This document shows positions 1 to 9,222 of a stretch of 18,482 nucleotides of DNA, one piece after another. The stretch lies in the NCBI GenBank assembly GCA_910592005.1, contig CAJVPP010001684.1, positions 1 through 18,482 on the forward strand. The letters run 5' to 3'. A program made the translations under genes and the position numbers. Numbering within the stretch: position 1 is the stretch's first letter; the number at the start of each line of letters is the position of its first letter. Under the pieces are notes generated by a model. It saw only the letters and a program-made list of their open reading frames with translations. It had not been told where the DNA came from and did not search any database. The DNA comes from Funneliformis mosseae (taxonomy: Eukaryota > Glomeromycota > Glomeromycetes > Glomerales > Glomeraceae).

Positions 1-60
1 TTCAATTATTATAATATATAATTTTTATAGTTTTAAAATATTAATTTATTAATAATACTA

Positions 61-252
61 TTTCAAGTCAACTCGAGTAAAGTCGAATTTGAATCAAATT
101 TAAATTGAGTCAAGTTAAATATTTAACTCGACTCAAATTAAATTTGATTTGACTTGCAAATCATCGAGTCAAAAAAATATAAACTTGACTTGATTCAAAC
201 TTAACTCAGCTTATCTGACTTATGAGTTAACTTGACTCGTCCAGAACTCTAT
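61..252. repeat. Degenerate palindromic repeat of the GACTTG/ACTCGA type
   Basis: The stretch is built from variants of GACTTG, ACTCGA and their complements. Its left part folds on itself: 100-141 is a near-perfect 42-bp palindrome centred between 120 and 121 (arms TTAAATTGAGTC and GACTCAAATTAA), with symmetry continuing outward through ATTTGA/TCAAAT blocks. The right edge reads CGTCCAGAACTCTA. Its complement, TAGAGTTCTGGACG, resembles the ends of the larger foldback element at 2422-4155. It is probably a small member of the same foldback family. The left boundary is uncertain and no target duplication is visible. Confidence 0.6.
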
Positions 253-342
253 TCAATATATTAGAAGTATGAATATATTACCACAACCACAAACTTTATA
301 AAATATTAATATTTCTAACTACTTGCATAGAACTATAAGTAG

Positions 343-1318
343 GATAAATTTTTAGCAAAGGAAATAGAGTTAGAAGATGAAAAAATGCTAATATTTTGCA
401 TAAATTCTAATCTCAAACATCTATATAAGGCTAATTACTGGTTAATGGGTGATATACTCAAAACAGTGCCATTATTATTCTACTAATTATATTCAATTCA
501 TGCACTAGTAGATGAAAATGAAAATTCTCATATTTTTTTAATGGTCTATGTGTTAATAATAAATAAATCTGAGAAAATTTATGAAAGATTATTTAAAGAA
601 ATTGTAGTTTTAGGTAAACAAGCCGGTTATAATTTATCACCAGGTGTGATTATCGCTGATTTTGAATAGACTATAATAAAATGCAACCTAATCTGAATTG
701 TCAGATTCTATTTGCAAGTGTTATTTTTTTCATTATATCAGGATTTATGGAGAAAAATATAAACAGAAGGATTGGCAACTGAATATAACAACAATCAGAA
801 TTCAACATCAATTTTATCATATTATAGCACTTGCTTTTTTGCTACCTGAAGAAATACCAGCTGTATTTGATCAAGTTAAACACATAATATCTAAAAATAC
901 TATAGGTATTATTGAGTATTTTGAATAAAACTATATACGCAAAAGAGCTAGAAGAAATCTTAGAAATAAATCTATCTGTCATTCACTCCTATTATTTTCA
1001 CCAGAAATCTGATCTATAGATGATCTTATTGAACTTGACTATCCTAGAACTCAAAATATTGTTAAAGGATGATATAATAGATGAAGTAACTTAATTGGCA
1101 AAGTTTATATTAAAATCTATACAATTATAAAAGAGTTGCAAAAAGAATAGTAGCAAATAGAAATATAAATAGAAAATATTAACTATTGAGCACCTCAGTT
1201 ACGTCAACATAATCAATATATTAATTGTGAAAATCAAATTTTAACAGCTTTTAATAATCATGATAATAATGATTTTATGGGCTTTTTAAAAGGCATTGCT
1301 TATAATATTGCTTTATAA
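343..1318 (+). pseudogene. MULE-type (Mutator-like) transposase pseudogene
   Basis: The remains of a Mutator-like element transposase (DDE type, nuclear, cut-and-paste). Reading 343-~800 in one frame and ~815-1318 in the next gives a continuous match to the MULE domain as I know it. In order: E-D-E-K-M-L-I-F near 373-396; a tryptophan-led stretch ending KTVP (439-471), where the usual DGTF core reads differently, so the first catalytic Asp is lost or displaced; IHALVDEN (493-516); the ADFE block with the second Asp (658-666); LWRKI (745-759); IIALAFLLPEEIP (822-860); EYFE (914-925); PRTQNIV (1043-1063); PQLRQHN (1193-1213); and a final stop at 1316-1318. In-frame stops lie at 484, 667, 694, 760, 926, 1010, 1070, 1082, 1148, 1151, 1166 and 1187, with a frameshift near 800-822. 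Most stops fit C-to-T or G-to-A changes at expected Gln, Trp or Arg codons. The open stretch 698-928 lies inside it and is not a separate gene; its ATG is fortuitous. The 5' part of the gene upstream of 343 is missing or unrecognisable, and no terminal inverted repeats were found. Confidence 0.85.
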
Positions 1319-1723
1319 ATCTCAAAATTATATATATGTAAAGGCAATAGATAGTAGGCCATTTGTTATAAAATGTAAAGTATAGCTTTTGACTGATAAA
1401 TATTGATAAAAAAATTTTTTATGTACAGTTAATAAATATTAGTGATAGAATCTGAAGTAAACTCTTTAATTTCTCATAGGTTTAATTTGAATAATAAGCA
1501 ATGCAGTATACTATTAAAAAAAATATTCTAATTTTTTTTATTCTAACTAAAGTGCAGATTTGAACCTAAAGTTTAAAGAAATCATTATCACTACATTCAG
1601 ATCAGTATTCTGAATATAATGACATAATTTTTACTCATATAAAATGTGATTATTTTTTTTAAATCTTTATAAATGTTCTCAGTTATGATCTGCAATCCTG
1701 TGACTTATGAAATTAGCTTAAAC
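1319..1723. other. AT-rich spacer, no gene seen
   Basis: No coding remnant could be followed in any frame. A B-box-like motif on the minus strand (1557-1568) is the only non-random-looking site, and it lacks a tRNA fold. The stretch may include the 3' untranslated part and terminal repeat of the MULE to its left, but no matching inverted end was found. Confidence 0.4.
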
Positions 1724-1970
1724 AAATATTACGCAAAAATCATTTTTGACAAAATGTCTTTTCAGTAAAACAGATTCAGCGATATGTCTATTCAGCAAAA
1801 TGGATTCAGTAAAAAGTCCATTTGGCAAAATGTCTTTTCAGTGAAATGATATTTTAGTGAAAAGTCTATTTGACGAAATGAACATTTGGCAAAGTGAACA
1901 TTTAGTGAAATATCCTTTCAATAGATCAGCTTTAGCGAAGGGAATTTTAGTAGAATGGATTTTAGTAAAA
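1724..1970. repeat. Degenerate 16-bp minisatellite, about 15 copies
   Basis: Consecutive units are mostly 16 bp, with some of 14-15 bp. Examples are ATGTCTTTTCAGTAAA, ATGTCTATTCAGCAAA, AAGTCCATTTGGCAAA, ATGTCTTTTCAGTGAA and AAGTCTATTTGACGAA, with an approximate consensus ATGTCYATTYRGYRAA. Divergence between units is high, but the CAGYRAA/GGCAAA core recurs on phase from the ACGCAAAA at ~1730 to TTAGTAAAA at ~1970. The array is local and has no coding potential. It resembles minisatellites I associate with Glomeromycotina genomes (recollection, unchecked). Confidence 0.85.
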
Positions 1971-2299
1971 CTTACTATAACCGTAATTTATATATGTAAT
2001 TTTTTATATAATTTTATATAATTAATTTATCAAATTTATAATTTAATAATTTATTAATATTTAATTTAATATTACTTTAATTAAATTTATTAATTTATTA
2101 AATAAAATATAAAAGTAATTTATTTATTACTAAAAGTAAAATCACTGTATTATGTAATTTATTAAAATTATGTTATAATATACATATATTATTTAAGATT
2201 GAAATAATTTTAACTAAAATATTACAAAAGCTAATCAATTATTGAGTAGGTGATAATAAATATATGTGTAATCATAGTACTAAAATATGATTATTCTGT
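1971..2299. other. Low-complexity AT-rich spacer
   Basis: Runs of TTTATTAATTTATTAAAT type dominate. There is no ORF, hairpin of note, or recognisable remnant. Confidence 0.5.
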
Positions 2300-2421
2300 A
2301 TAAACTTTAATTTTATTAATTAACAAATAAAATTAAAGCTAAAAAAAGAAAAAACAAATGTTGAAAAATAAAGAAACTAACCTTAATCTCTGATTTTATA
2401 TTTAAATACAAATATTCTTGA
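2300..2421 (+). repeat. Partial copy of the ~140-bp tandem repeat, left of the foldback element
   Basis: The end of this stretch (CTTAATCTCTGATTTTATAT followed by AAATACAAATATTCTTGAT) matches the end of the units at 4292-4680, for example TGTAATCTCTTAATCTTATA followed by AAAATACAGATG. The tandem repeat therefore occurs on both sides of the compound element at 2422-4155, which implies that the element inserted into a pre-existing array. Confidence 0.55.
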
Positions 2422-2642
2422 TAGAGTTCTAAACAGGTTAGAACAGGTCAGGTTAATCAAATTACTTGAACTGAAAGAATCAGATCAGATCAAACAAAAA
2501 TCTAAATTGATTTAAATTTTCATTTGACTTGATTTGACTTGACCTGATCTAATCGAATGAAACATTATTTTTAAATGATAAAACTATCATCCTTAAATAA
2601 TAAAATATCATTTTTAAATAATAAATTATTATTTTTGAATAA

Positions 2643-3524
2643 TACTCTAAACGGTTCAGTTCAGTCTAGATTATAGGCCAATTCAAAACTGAACTGAAAA
2701 TTTCAGTTTGGTTCAGTTCAGATTATAAATCTTAAAAATGCTAATCTGAAACTGAACTGAACTGTAAATTGGTAAAAATTCGAATTGAACCAAAAATTTT
2801 GAATTAATCTGAAATTTTGAATTATTTGGAATGATAACTTCAATCGTTCTAATTGAATGATTTTTTTATTGTTCATTTAGAATGATTGAAGTTATTGTTT
2901 TAAATGAATGATAAGAAAATCGTTCAATTGGAATGATTAAATTATCATTTCAAAAGAATGATAAAAGGATTATTTGATTGAAATGATTAAATTATCATTC
3001 TAAACAAATGATAAAAGAATTGCTTATTTGGAATGATTGAATTATCATTCCAAATAAATGATAAAAGGATTATTCAATTGGAATAATTAAATTATAATTC
3101 CAAATAAATGATAAAAGAATTGTTCATTTGGAATAATTGAAGTTTTCATTCTAAACAAATGATAAAAAAATTGTTCAATTGGAACAATTAAATTATCATT
3201 CCAAAAGAATGATAAAAAGATCATTCAATTAGAATGATTAAATTATCATTCTAAATAAATAATAAAAGAATTATTTGATTAGAATGATTAAATTATCATT
3301 CCAAAAGAATAATAAATTTAATCATTTCAAATGATCTGAAATTTTAGATTAATCTGAAATTTTCAGTTCAGTTCAAATTTTTTTCAGTTCAAATTAGATT
3401 TATAATTTGAAAAAAATCTGAACTAAATTGAAAATTTTTGGATTAAATTTTTTGCAATCCAAAACTGAACTGAAGTTGATATGAACTGAAAATTTTGAAT
3501 TAATCTAAACTATTCAGAGCTTTA
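2643..3524. mobile_element. Inner foldback element with TTCAGTTCAG arms
   Basis: The arms are 2643-2829 and 3333-3524. The left arm carries GGTTCAGTTCAG, AAAACTGAACTGAAAATTTC and GAACTGAACTG-type runs. The right arm carries the same vocabulary in inverted order, including TTTTCAGTTCAGTTC and AAAACTGAACTGAAG. Several arm segments pair over 12-20 bp, but overall the arms are diverged and contain indels. The ends TCTAAACGG and (complement) GCTCTGAATAG resemble the outer element's ends, so I treat both as one family. The exact boundaries are uncertain by several bases. Confidence 0.6.
2830..3332. repeat. 50-bp tandem array of palindromic units, ten copies
   Basis: Unit starts fall at about 2830, 2881, 2932, 2982, 3032, 3082, 3132, 3183, 3233 and 3283, a period of 50-51 bp. 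Each unit carries two palindromes: one with arms GGAATGAT and ATCATTCC around a TAAATT centre, and one around AATGATAAAAGAATTGTTCAT. Most differences between units are single substitutions; the period is kept almost without indels. It forms the centre of the inner foldback element. Confidence 0.85.
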
Positions 3525-4005
3525 TTTTTGAATGATAAAATCATCATTTTTAAATGATAAATTATTATTTTTGAATGATAAAATCATCATTTTTAAATGA
3601 TAAATTATTATTTTTGAATGATAAAATCATCATTCTTAAATGATAAATTATTATTTTTGAATGATAAAACATCATTCTCAAATGATAAATTTATTATTCA
3701 AGAATGATAAAATCATTATTCAAAAACAATAAAACTATCATTTAAGAATGATAATAAAATGTTCTAATTAAATGATAAAACATCATTCTTAAACAATAAA
3801 ATCATTGTTCAAGAATAATAAAATTATTATTCAAGAACAATAAAATTATTGTTCAAGAATGATAATGAATCATCTAATTAATGATATAACTATCATTCTT
3901 AGATAATAAAAATATCATTCTTAGATGATAAAATATCATTCTCATATAATAAAACTATCATTCAAAATGATAATAAATCATTCTAATTGAATATTATTCA
4001 AGAAT
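3522..4005. repeat. 43-bp tandem array of AAATGATAAA half-palindromes
   Basis: The first four units keep a 43-bp period made of two ~21-bp halves, TTATTATTTTTGAATGATAA and ATCATCATTTTTAAATGATA, each itself a weak palindrome. Towards 4005 the array loses period but keeps the GAATGATAA / TTATCATTC vocabulary (for example AAGAATGATAATAAAATG at 3745). A shorter stretch of the same type lies at 2563-2642, left of the inner foldback element, consistent with one original array split by insertion. Confidence 0.75.
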
Positions 4006-4155
4006 AATGATTGGTTGACCTGATCAAATCGGGTCTGATCAGTTTGATTTGTTGACCTGACCTAATAATAACCTAAAAATCTACTGAGCTGACTTAGATT
4101 TTCAGATCAGATCAGGTCAAGTAAATAGGTTAACCTAATTTGATTCAGAGCTCTA

Positions 4156-4680
4156 GTTCTTAAACTTCATTTCAATATACTAAACTTAAAAAATAGGAGA
4201 GAATAAAAAGGAGATTAATAATAATCAATAAAATTAAAAAAAGTAAAGTAACAATTAACCTTAACTTCTAATCTTTATTTAATAGCAAATATTTTTAGAG
4301 TTTCATGTTAATATATTAAACTTAAAAAGTGGTGAAAAAAAAGGATATGACCTTTATCTCTTGATTTTATATTTTTAAGTGAAAATGTTTTTAGAAGTCT
4401 ATTTTAATATATTAACTTAAAAAGCAGAAGATAATAAAAAAGAGATTAGTAAGTAACAATTAATAAAATAAAAAAAGCAAAATGTAAGAATTAACTGTAA
4501 TCTCTTAATCTTATATTTTAAAATACAGATGTTTTTAGAGTTTTATTTAATATGTAAGATCTAAAAAAATCAAGAAATAAAAAAAAGAGGTTAGTAATAA
4601 TCAATAAAATCAAAAAAAGTAAAAGGAAGGTAAATGAATGAATTAACATTTGATTTTTATATTTTAGGTGAATATTCTGA
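4156..4680 (+). repeat. ~140-bp tandem repeat, four diverged units
   Basis: Units start at about 4156, 4292, 4388 and 4532. Shared landmarks in order are TTTTTAGAGTTT, TTAATATATTAAACTTAAAA, GAGATTAGTAATAATCAATA, AAATTAAAAAAAGTAAA, AACCTTAATCTCTTAATCTT and ATATTTTAAAATACAGATG. The unit at 4292 is about 40 bp shorter through an internal deletion. A further partial unit lies left of the foldback element at 2300-2421. No ORF is present. Confidence 0.65.
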
Positions 4681-5904
4681 TTATCCTATTTTTTATTGAT
4701 AAAATTCCATATAAAGGAGATAGCCTGTGAAATAATTGTTTATATGAAGATTCAAATGAAGAATTAATTGAATAGATTAATATAATTAATTTTAAAAAAG
4801 TGTATATTGTAAAAAATATAATATTAGATATTATCTAAATAAAGATCAATTAGTGCATTTGTAATTAAAATCATTGCATCATATGATTAATATGATAAAT
4901 TCAAAAAATCCAATGAAAAAACTATTACTATAAATACTTAATATAAGATTAAATTAAAAAATTGTAAAATAAAAAAGATAGTAAATTTTATATAATCTAC
5001 TTATCAGTTAAATAGTTATTTAATTTAATAAAAAAATAAATACTTGTAATATATAAATATTTGAATATTTTCTTCTAATTATATTTTCATCTAATTTTAA
5101 TATATTGGATTTATTATTACTTTAATATTTTCATCTTATTTTGAAATAAATTATATTATAAATAAACATATAATAATTATACTATGTTAATATTAATAAG
5201 AAATTATAAATAATAATTAAACCAATGAGTTTGTTTACTATATAGTAATAATAAATAAACTATATATTAACTTTTTTAATGACCTTCCTTACTATTTAGA
5301 TATTTTTTTTGATAATAGGAATTTTCATATAATAAATACTTTCATTGTTATCTTCTTGTCTGATTGCTTTCTTGGTTTGATTAGTTTATTTGTATTTCCT
5401 TCTATTAAATTTCTGATTTTTTAAACATTTCTATACTAACTTTTATTTATCTCTTATAAATTTTTACAAATCCTAGTAATATGAAGATTTGTTGTTTAAT
5501 TAATTAAATACTCTTATAAAGAAACTAATTCAAGTTCATTTTATTTATTAATATTATTTTTAGTAATATTATAAGTATTAATTTTATTATCACAATTTTT
5601 TTGTTATTCTACAATAAACCCTTTTAATAGTTTATAATTGAATTAATTTGTCATTTTTATTATTTTTCAAGATAATATTAATAATATTTTTAGTTACTAA
5701 AAATGTTATACTAATTGATTTCTTTGTAAAATTTTCTGATTGACTATTATATTATTATTTAATTCTTACAAATTATGGACTATGCATAATAAAAGTAATT
5801 AGTATTACATTATTATTAATTGCATTTCAAAAATTAATTAATAATACATAAAAATTTAAATATATATGCTTTATTATCCTATAAAAAAGTTTGTTTAAGC
5901 TTAT
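4681..5904. other. AT-rich spacer with no recognisable gene
   Basis: Long runs of A/T with stops in all frames. Around 4700-4830 one plus-strand frame reads like protein between stops (acidic and Asn-rich), and around 5250-5450 a minus-strand frame does too, but I cannot assign either to a family. They may be old coding remnants or chance. The part just left of 5905 should hold the 3' end of the Tc1-like element whose transposase ends at 5905, but no terminal repeat could be paired. Confidence 0.4.
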
Positions 5905-6237
5905 TTAATAGTTTATCTTATTACTATTACTCTTAATTATCTATTTTAGCTGTGATGATATATTATGAATTAAATTAATAAAAATTTCATCTTTGATTCC
6001 TTCCTACTCCTTTTAAATAATATCAAGAAAAACATCTATAGTAATTGATTTTCTTTTTACCAATAGCTTGTTAACATGTATTTCTACACGTTTCTTCAAA
6101 ACTGACTATAAATTCTCTATAGGATTGAGATCTAGGCTGTTTGATAGCTAATCTAACAATCTTAACTCTAACAGAAATTAAGATTTTTATAATTGTGCTA
6201 AATCTAACAAAATTTATAGTGCTGGCCTAAGTCTAAC
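5905..6237 (-). pseudogene. Tc1/mariner transposase pseudogene, C-terminal half
   Basis: Read on the minus strand, this is the C-terminal catalytic region of a Tc1-like DDE transposase. The diagnostic DLNPIENL block is intact at 6132-6109, with the third catalytic residue Glu at 6117-6115. From there one frame runs 70 codons to the TAA at 5907-5905, through SVLKKRVE, an EW-like position changed to stop (TAG), and a typical NLI/Tyr-stop ending. Upstream, the stop TAG at 6150-6148 sits where the family has the Trp of WP.SPDLNP, and two adjacent expected Pro codons read CTA (Leu): all are C-to-T or G-to-A type changes. Weaker similarity continues to about 6237 (P-A near 6225-6220). The N-terminal DNA-binding half and first Asp region were not found beyond 6237. 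Length is about 110 codons against ~340 for a full protein. Confidence 0.8.
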
Positions 6238-7320
6238 TATTTAACTGGTTAATTAACAGAATAGATCAAAGATTATTAGACCAGTTTTAACCGCTAAACT
6301 GTATCAGTTAGAAGTAAAAAGTATAAAAATTTGATTATAAGATTAATATTTTATTTTAAGTCCTGTGATAAAATCTTAACATATAAAACTTTTTTTTGAT
6401 TAAAATTTAAAAGTTTGACATGAACCAAAAATACTAAAAATCAATAAAAATCAATATTAACTATATTTAAAATAGCGATTTTTGGTAATTTTTATGATAC
6501 TTAAAAGAATTAAATATAATGTAAAAATGATTCATTATTTTTGATCACCAATGTATATAAGATTTGAAATACAAATCATTTGAGTGAAACTTTATTCAGA
6601 TTTTTTAGGGTATAGCAATTTGATTTTTTCAAAATTCTCAGTATATAACACTTTTTTCTAATATATATTTAAAATATGAATAATTCTAGACAAACGCTCT
6701 TTCTTAAAGATAATTAATTTGGTACTTGCAGCTAAGAAGATGCTTTTTGTGAAAAAAAAATTCTTTTTTAACATTAGCAAAATCTATTATTACATAATAA
6801 AAAATAATTATAAAAATAGTTTATAGTTTCATATTTAATAAAATATATAAGACAAATATAAATAATTACTTTATAAAATGATTTAAATAGTAATTTTTAT
6901 AAATTTTTTGATAACTTTATCAAAAGTAAAAGAATTCTTAATGAAAAATTTAATAAAGCTTATAAATAATTTTATGCTTTATACAGGAGATCAGAATTGA
7001 ATCTCAGAAAATTACCAAAATCAGAAATCAAAATCATTTAATCTTCATTAATTAATTAAATAAAATCAATAAATACTTGCTAAGGCAACAACCACTATGC
7101 GCTAAAAGATGAATCATTCATTTCAAGTGTATCATATCTTTTATCTAATGAATATAGTTAAGAAATTAAATTTAATTTGAGTAACATTCTAATAATTTTT
7201 TATTGTGAATAATCTCAATATTAAAAATAAAATTTATTATTGAAAAATCAAGAAAAACTTTTCAAAAATGTTGGATATAGCAATTGTTTTCTAAACTACA
7301 TCTCTGAATTTATCTGGCAT
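6238..7320. other. AT-rich stretch, probable old element debris, no assignable gene
   Basis: 6238-6310 holds diverged inverted motifs around ACTGGTTAATTAAC and CCAGTTTTAACCG. Two similar short sites, GGGTATAGCAATTTG at 6609 and GGATATAGCAATTG at 7272, both next to TTCAAAA, are about 660 bp apart in the same orientation. They may be related repeat ends, but nothing between them gives a recognisable protein in either strand. A GATTTGAAATACAAATC hairpin is near 6563. Confidence 0.35.
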
Positions 7321-8588
7321 CCTTAAAGCGTATTTAGTATAGATATATAGTTGCCAGTGAAATGGAAGTCAGTAAAATATATAGGTTTAAATAGCTTAAT
7401 CTCAGTTAAAATGACATCATTAAAGCTTACATTGGTGAATGGTTGTTAGTTAAGCGAGTATGTATATAGCATATAAAATTATTGTATTATATAATCTTGG
7501 TATATATACAGTACCATTTACTATCCAAGATATGAAAAGACAAAAACACTGCTAGTTAATTAAGATACATGATGAGTCATGTCAATGTTATTTTTGAAAA
7601 TATAATTTGATAATTTAATCAATTTGACATTTATATATTTTTTTAATTCAAACAAATTTGTCTAATTTATGTATATAGAGTAGTAAATAGTTAATCATGG
7701 TATTGTGAAAGTCAAACAAAGTAACATTCATTTTTTCTTACATAATTATTTTAATATATATTATTTTAAGGGTGTGTATGATAAAATAAATTTAAATTGT
7801 TTATAAAAAGTGTTTGACATGATAAACATTAAAAATAATAATTATTTTTCGATTTGTTGTATTTTATAATTTTTTAAATTACTTGTTTTAATTGTATATT
7901 GTATGAACTTTTAATATTAAACTTAATGTGAATATATAAATTTGTAGTTATTGTATTTTAGCTTAAAAGAAGTAATTGTTAAAAAAATTAAATAAAAGTT
8001 TTCTTTTTTGAGCATTATGTAATACTTATGTAACAAAAATATAATACAAATAAGTTTATACATGAAAATTAAAAGTAATAGTCTTGATATAAGAGATTTA
8101 TCAATTGAATATTTGTTTTAATGTTCATTTTTTAGATTTTTAATGATTATCATTATATCTTAGCTTATTCATTTTAATTTAAATTATCTTCATTTGTATT
8201 GTTATTCTTACTTAAAAAATTCATACATTCTAAAAAGAAAAGAATGATAATGTTTGTATTTCACATTGTTTTGAAATTTTAATATAAAATATTTTATGAT
8301 TTGAAAAAATACTTCTTGACACATTTTTCTTGTGTAATTTACTATCTTTGATAATAATTTGAATTAATAATAGTTATTGTATTAGTTAACAAAAAAAAAA
8401 TAAATGCATATATAATATATAAAGATAATTTTAAATTTTTAAATTGTGATTTCAAGCCTTGTTTACTTGTTACATTTAATTTGTTAAAGATATATTTAAA
8501 AATCAAATTGTAAAAAGTTACATGCATTTGATTAAACTGTGTAATTGCTGCAAATTTTTATAGAATTTATATTTCAAAGCTAGATTAT

Positions 8589-8637
8589 ACAATATCATTT
8601 AAATACAAATACTTAGTCATTTAAATGATGATATTGT
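8589..8637. repeat. Inverted repeat (hairpin)
   Basis: The arms ACAATATCATTTAAAT and ATTTAAATGATGATATTGT are complementary apart from a three-base insertion in the right arm, around a loop of about 14 bases. It could be a small MITE relic or a chance AT hairpin. No flanking duplication was seen. Confidence 0.5.
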
Positions 8638-9172
8638 AAAATAAGATAGAATTTACTTTGTTAATTGAATTCATTGAGCTTTCATTTAGGCATTCTTATT
8701 TTTTGTATAGCTTAAAATATAAGTACCCATTGATAAATGACATCAATGACATTAAAATTTCACTATTATTTTTAGAAAGTATATATTTTGTATAAATGTA
8801 ATGTTTAAAAAAATAAACCCATTAAAAATTTAAATGAAGCAACTGTGATCATGTTAGTTCTTTCAATAGTTTTAAATAGAATAATTTTATTGTCTAAGGC
8901 TAAATTTTTGAAAAACTATCCTATTTTTCCAAACTTCCAATAAGTATAATTCGATAAATAGGCTATTGTCTTTATTTTTGATACTACTATTATTTATTTA
9001 GTGGTGATAATTAAAATTATGAATAAGTAGACGCATCAATTATTAAACATGTTTTAGAATTTCAAAATTCCAAATTCTAAGGTTTTCATAATAATTAATA
9101 TTGCAAAAAGTTATGTTAAGTTTATTGAAAGAAACTTTTTACTGGTAAATTAAGTTATATTGTATATTTAGA

Positions 9173-9222
9173 ATCGATATCAACCCAGGATAATTTTTTT
9201 TTTAAAAAAAATTGATATTGAT
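9173..9222. repeat. Inverted repeat (hairpin) with poly-T/poly-A loop
   Basis: ATCGATATCAA pairs with TTGATATTGAT at 10 of 11 positions. Between them lies a T-run followed directly by an A-run, which can itself fold, giving a two-tier hairpin. No gene lies next to it, so no terminator role is claimed. Confidence 0.45.

Larger units (their letters stand above)
2422..4155. mobile_element. Compound nested foldback element (mirror-symmetric, ~1.73 kb)
   Basis: The left end reads TAGAGTTCTAAACAGG; the complement of the right end reads TAGAGCTCTGAATCAAATT. Reading inward from both sides, the same blocks appear in mirrored order. A, 2422-2562: TGACCTGATC/CAGATCAGATC motifs. B, 2563-2642: AAATGATAAA short palindromes. 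C, 2643-2829: GGTTCAGTTCAG and CTGAACTGAA. D, 2830-3332: a 50-bp array. C', 3333-3521. B', 3522-4005. A', 4006-4155. C, D and C' have their own ends (ACTCTAAACGG at ~2644 and, complemented, AAAGCTCTGAATAG at ~3524) that resemble the outer ends. The simplest reading is one foldback element inserted in the B array of a related one. No transposase is encoded, so any mobility would have depended on enzymes made elsewhere. Confidence 0.7.

Noticed and set aside
698..928. Apparent 76-codon ORF on the plus strand
   Set aside because: Its C-terminal half is the LAFLLPEEIP-to-EYFE section of the MULE transposase pseudogene, and homology continues upstream in another frame and downstream past its stop. 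It is not a gene by itself.
1552..1640. tRNA gene or tRNA-derived SINE on the minus strand (AGGTTCAAATCT B-box-like motif)
   Set aside because: No cloverleaf can be formed: the T-stem does not pair, no anticodon or acceptor stem is visible, and the spacing to a possible A-box is too short.
2422..4155. CRISPR-like array in the regular repeats
   Set aside because: The repeats are contiguous tandem units without unique spacers, each unit is diverged, and the surroundings are eukaryotic transposon remnants.
4690..4830. Possible decayed protein-coding segment on the plus strand
   Set aside because: One frame reads like protein between stops, but no family could be recognised, and the length is too short to exclude chance.
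7495..7540. TATA-box promoter (TATATATA between CTTGG and CCAAG)
   Set aside because: TATA strings are unavoidable at this base composition, and no coding region lies within reach on either side.
8342..8527. 61-codon ORF on the minus strand
   Set aside because: Low-complexity Ile/Asn/Phe/Leu-rich translation expected by chance in AT-rich DNA; no motif, no homology to neighbours, no supporting signals.
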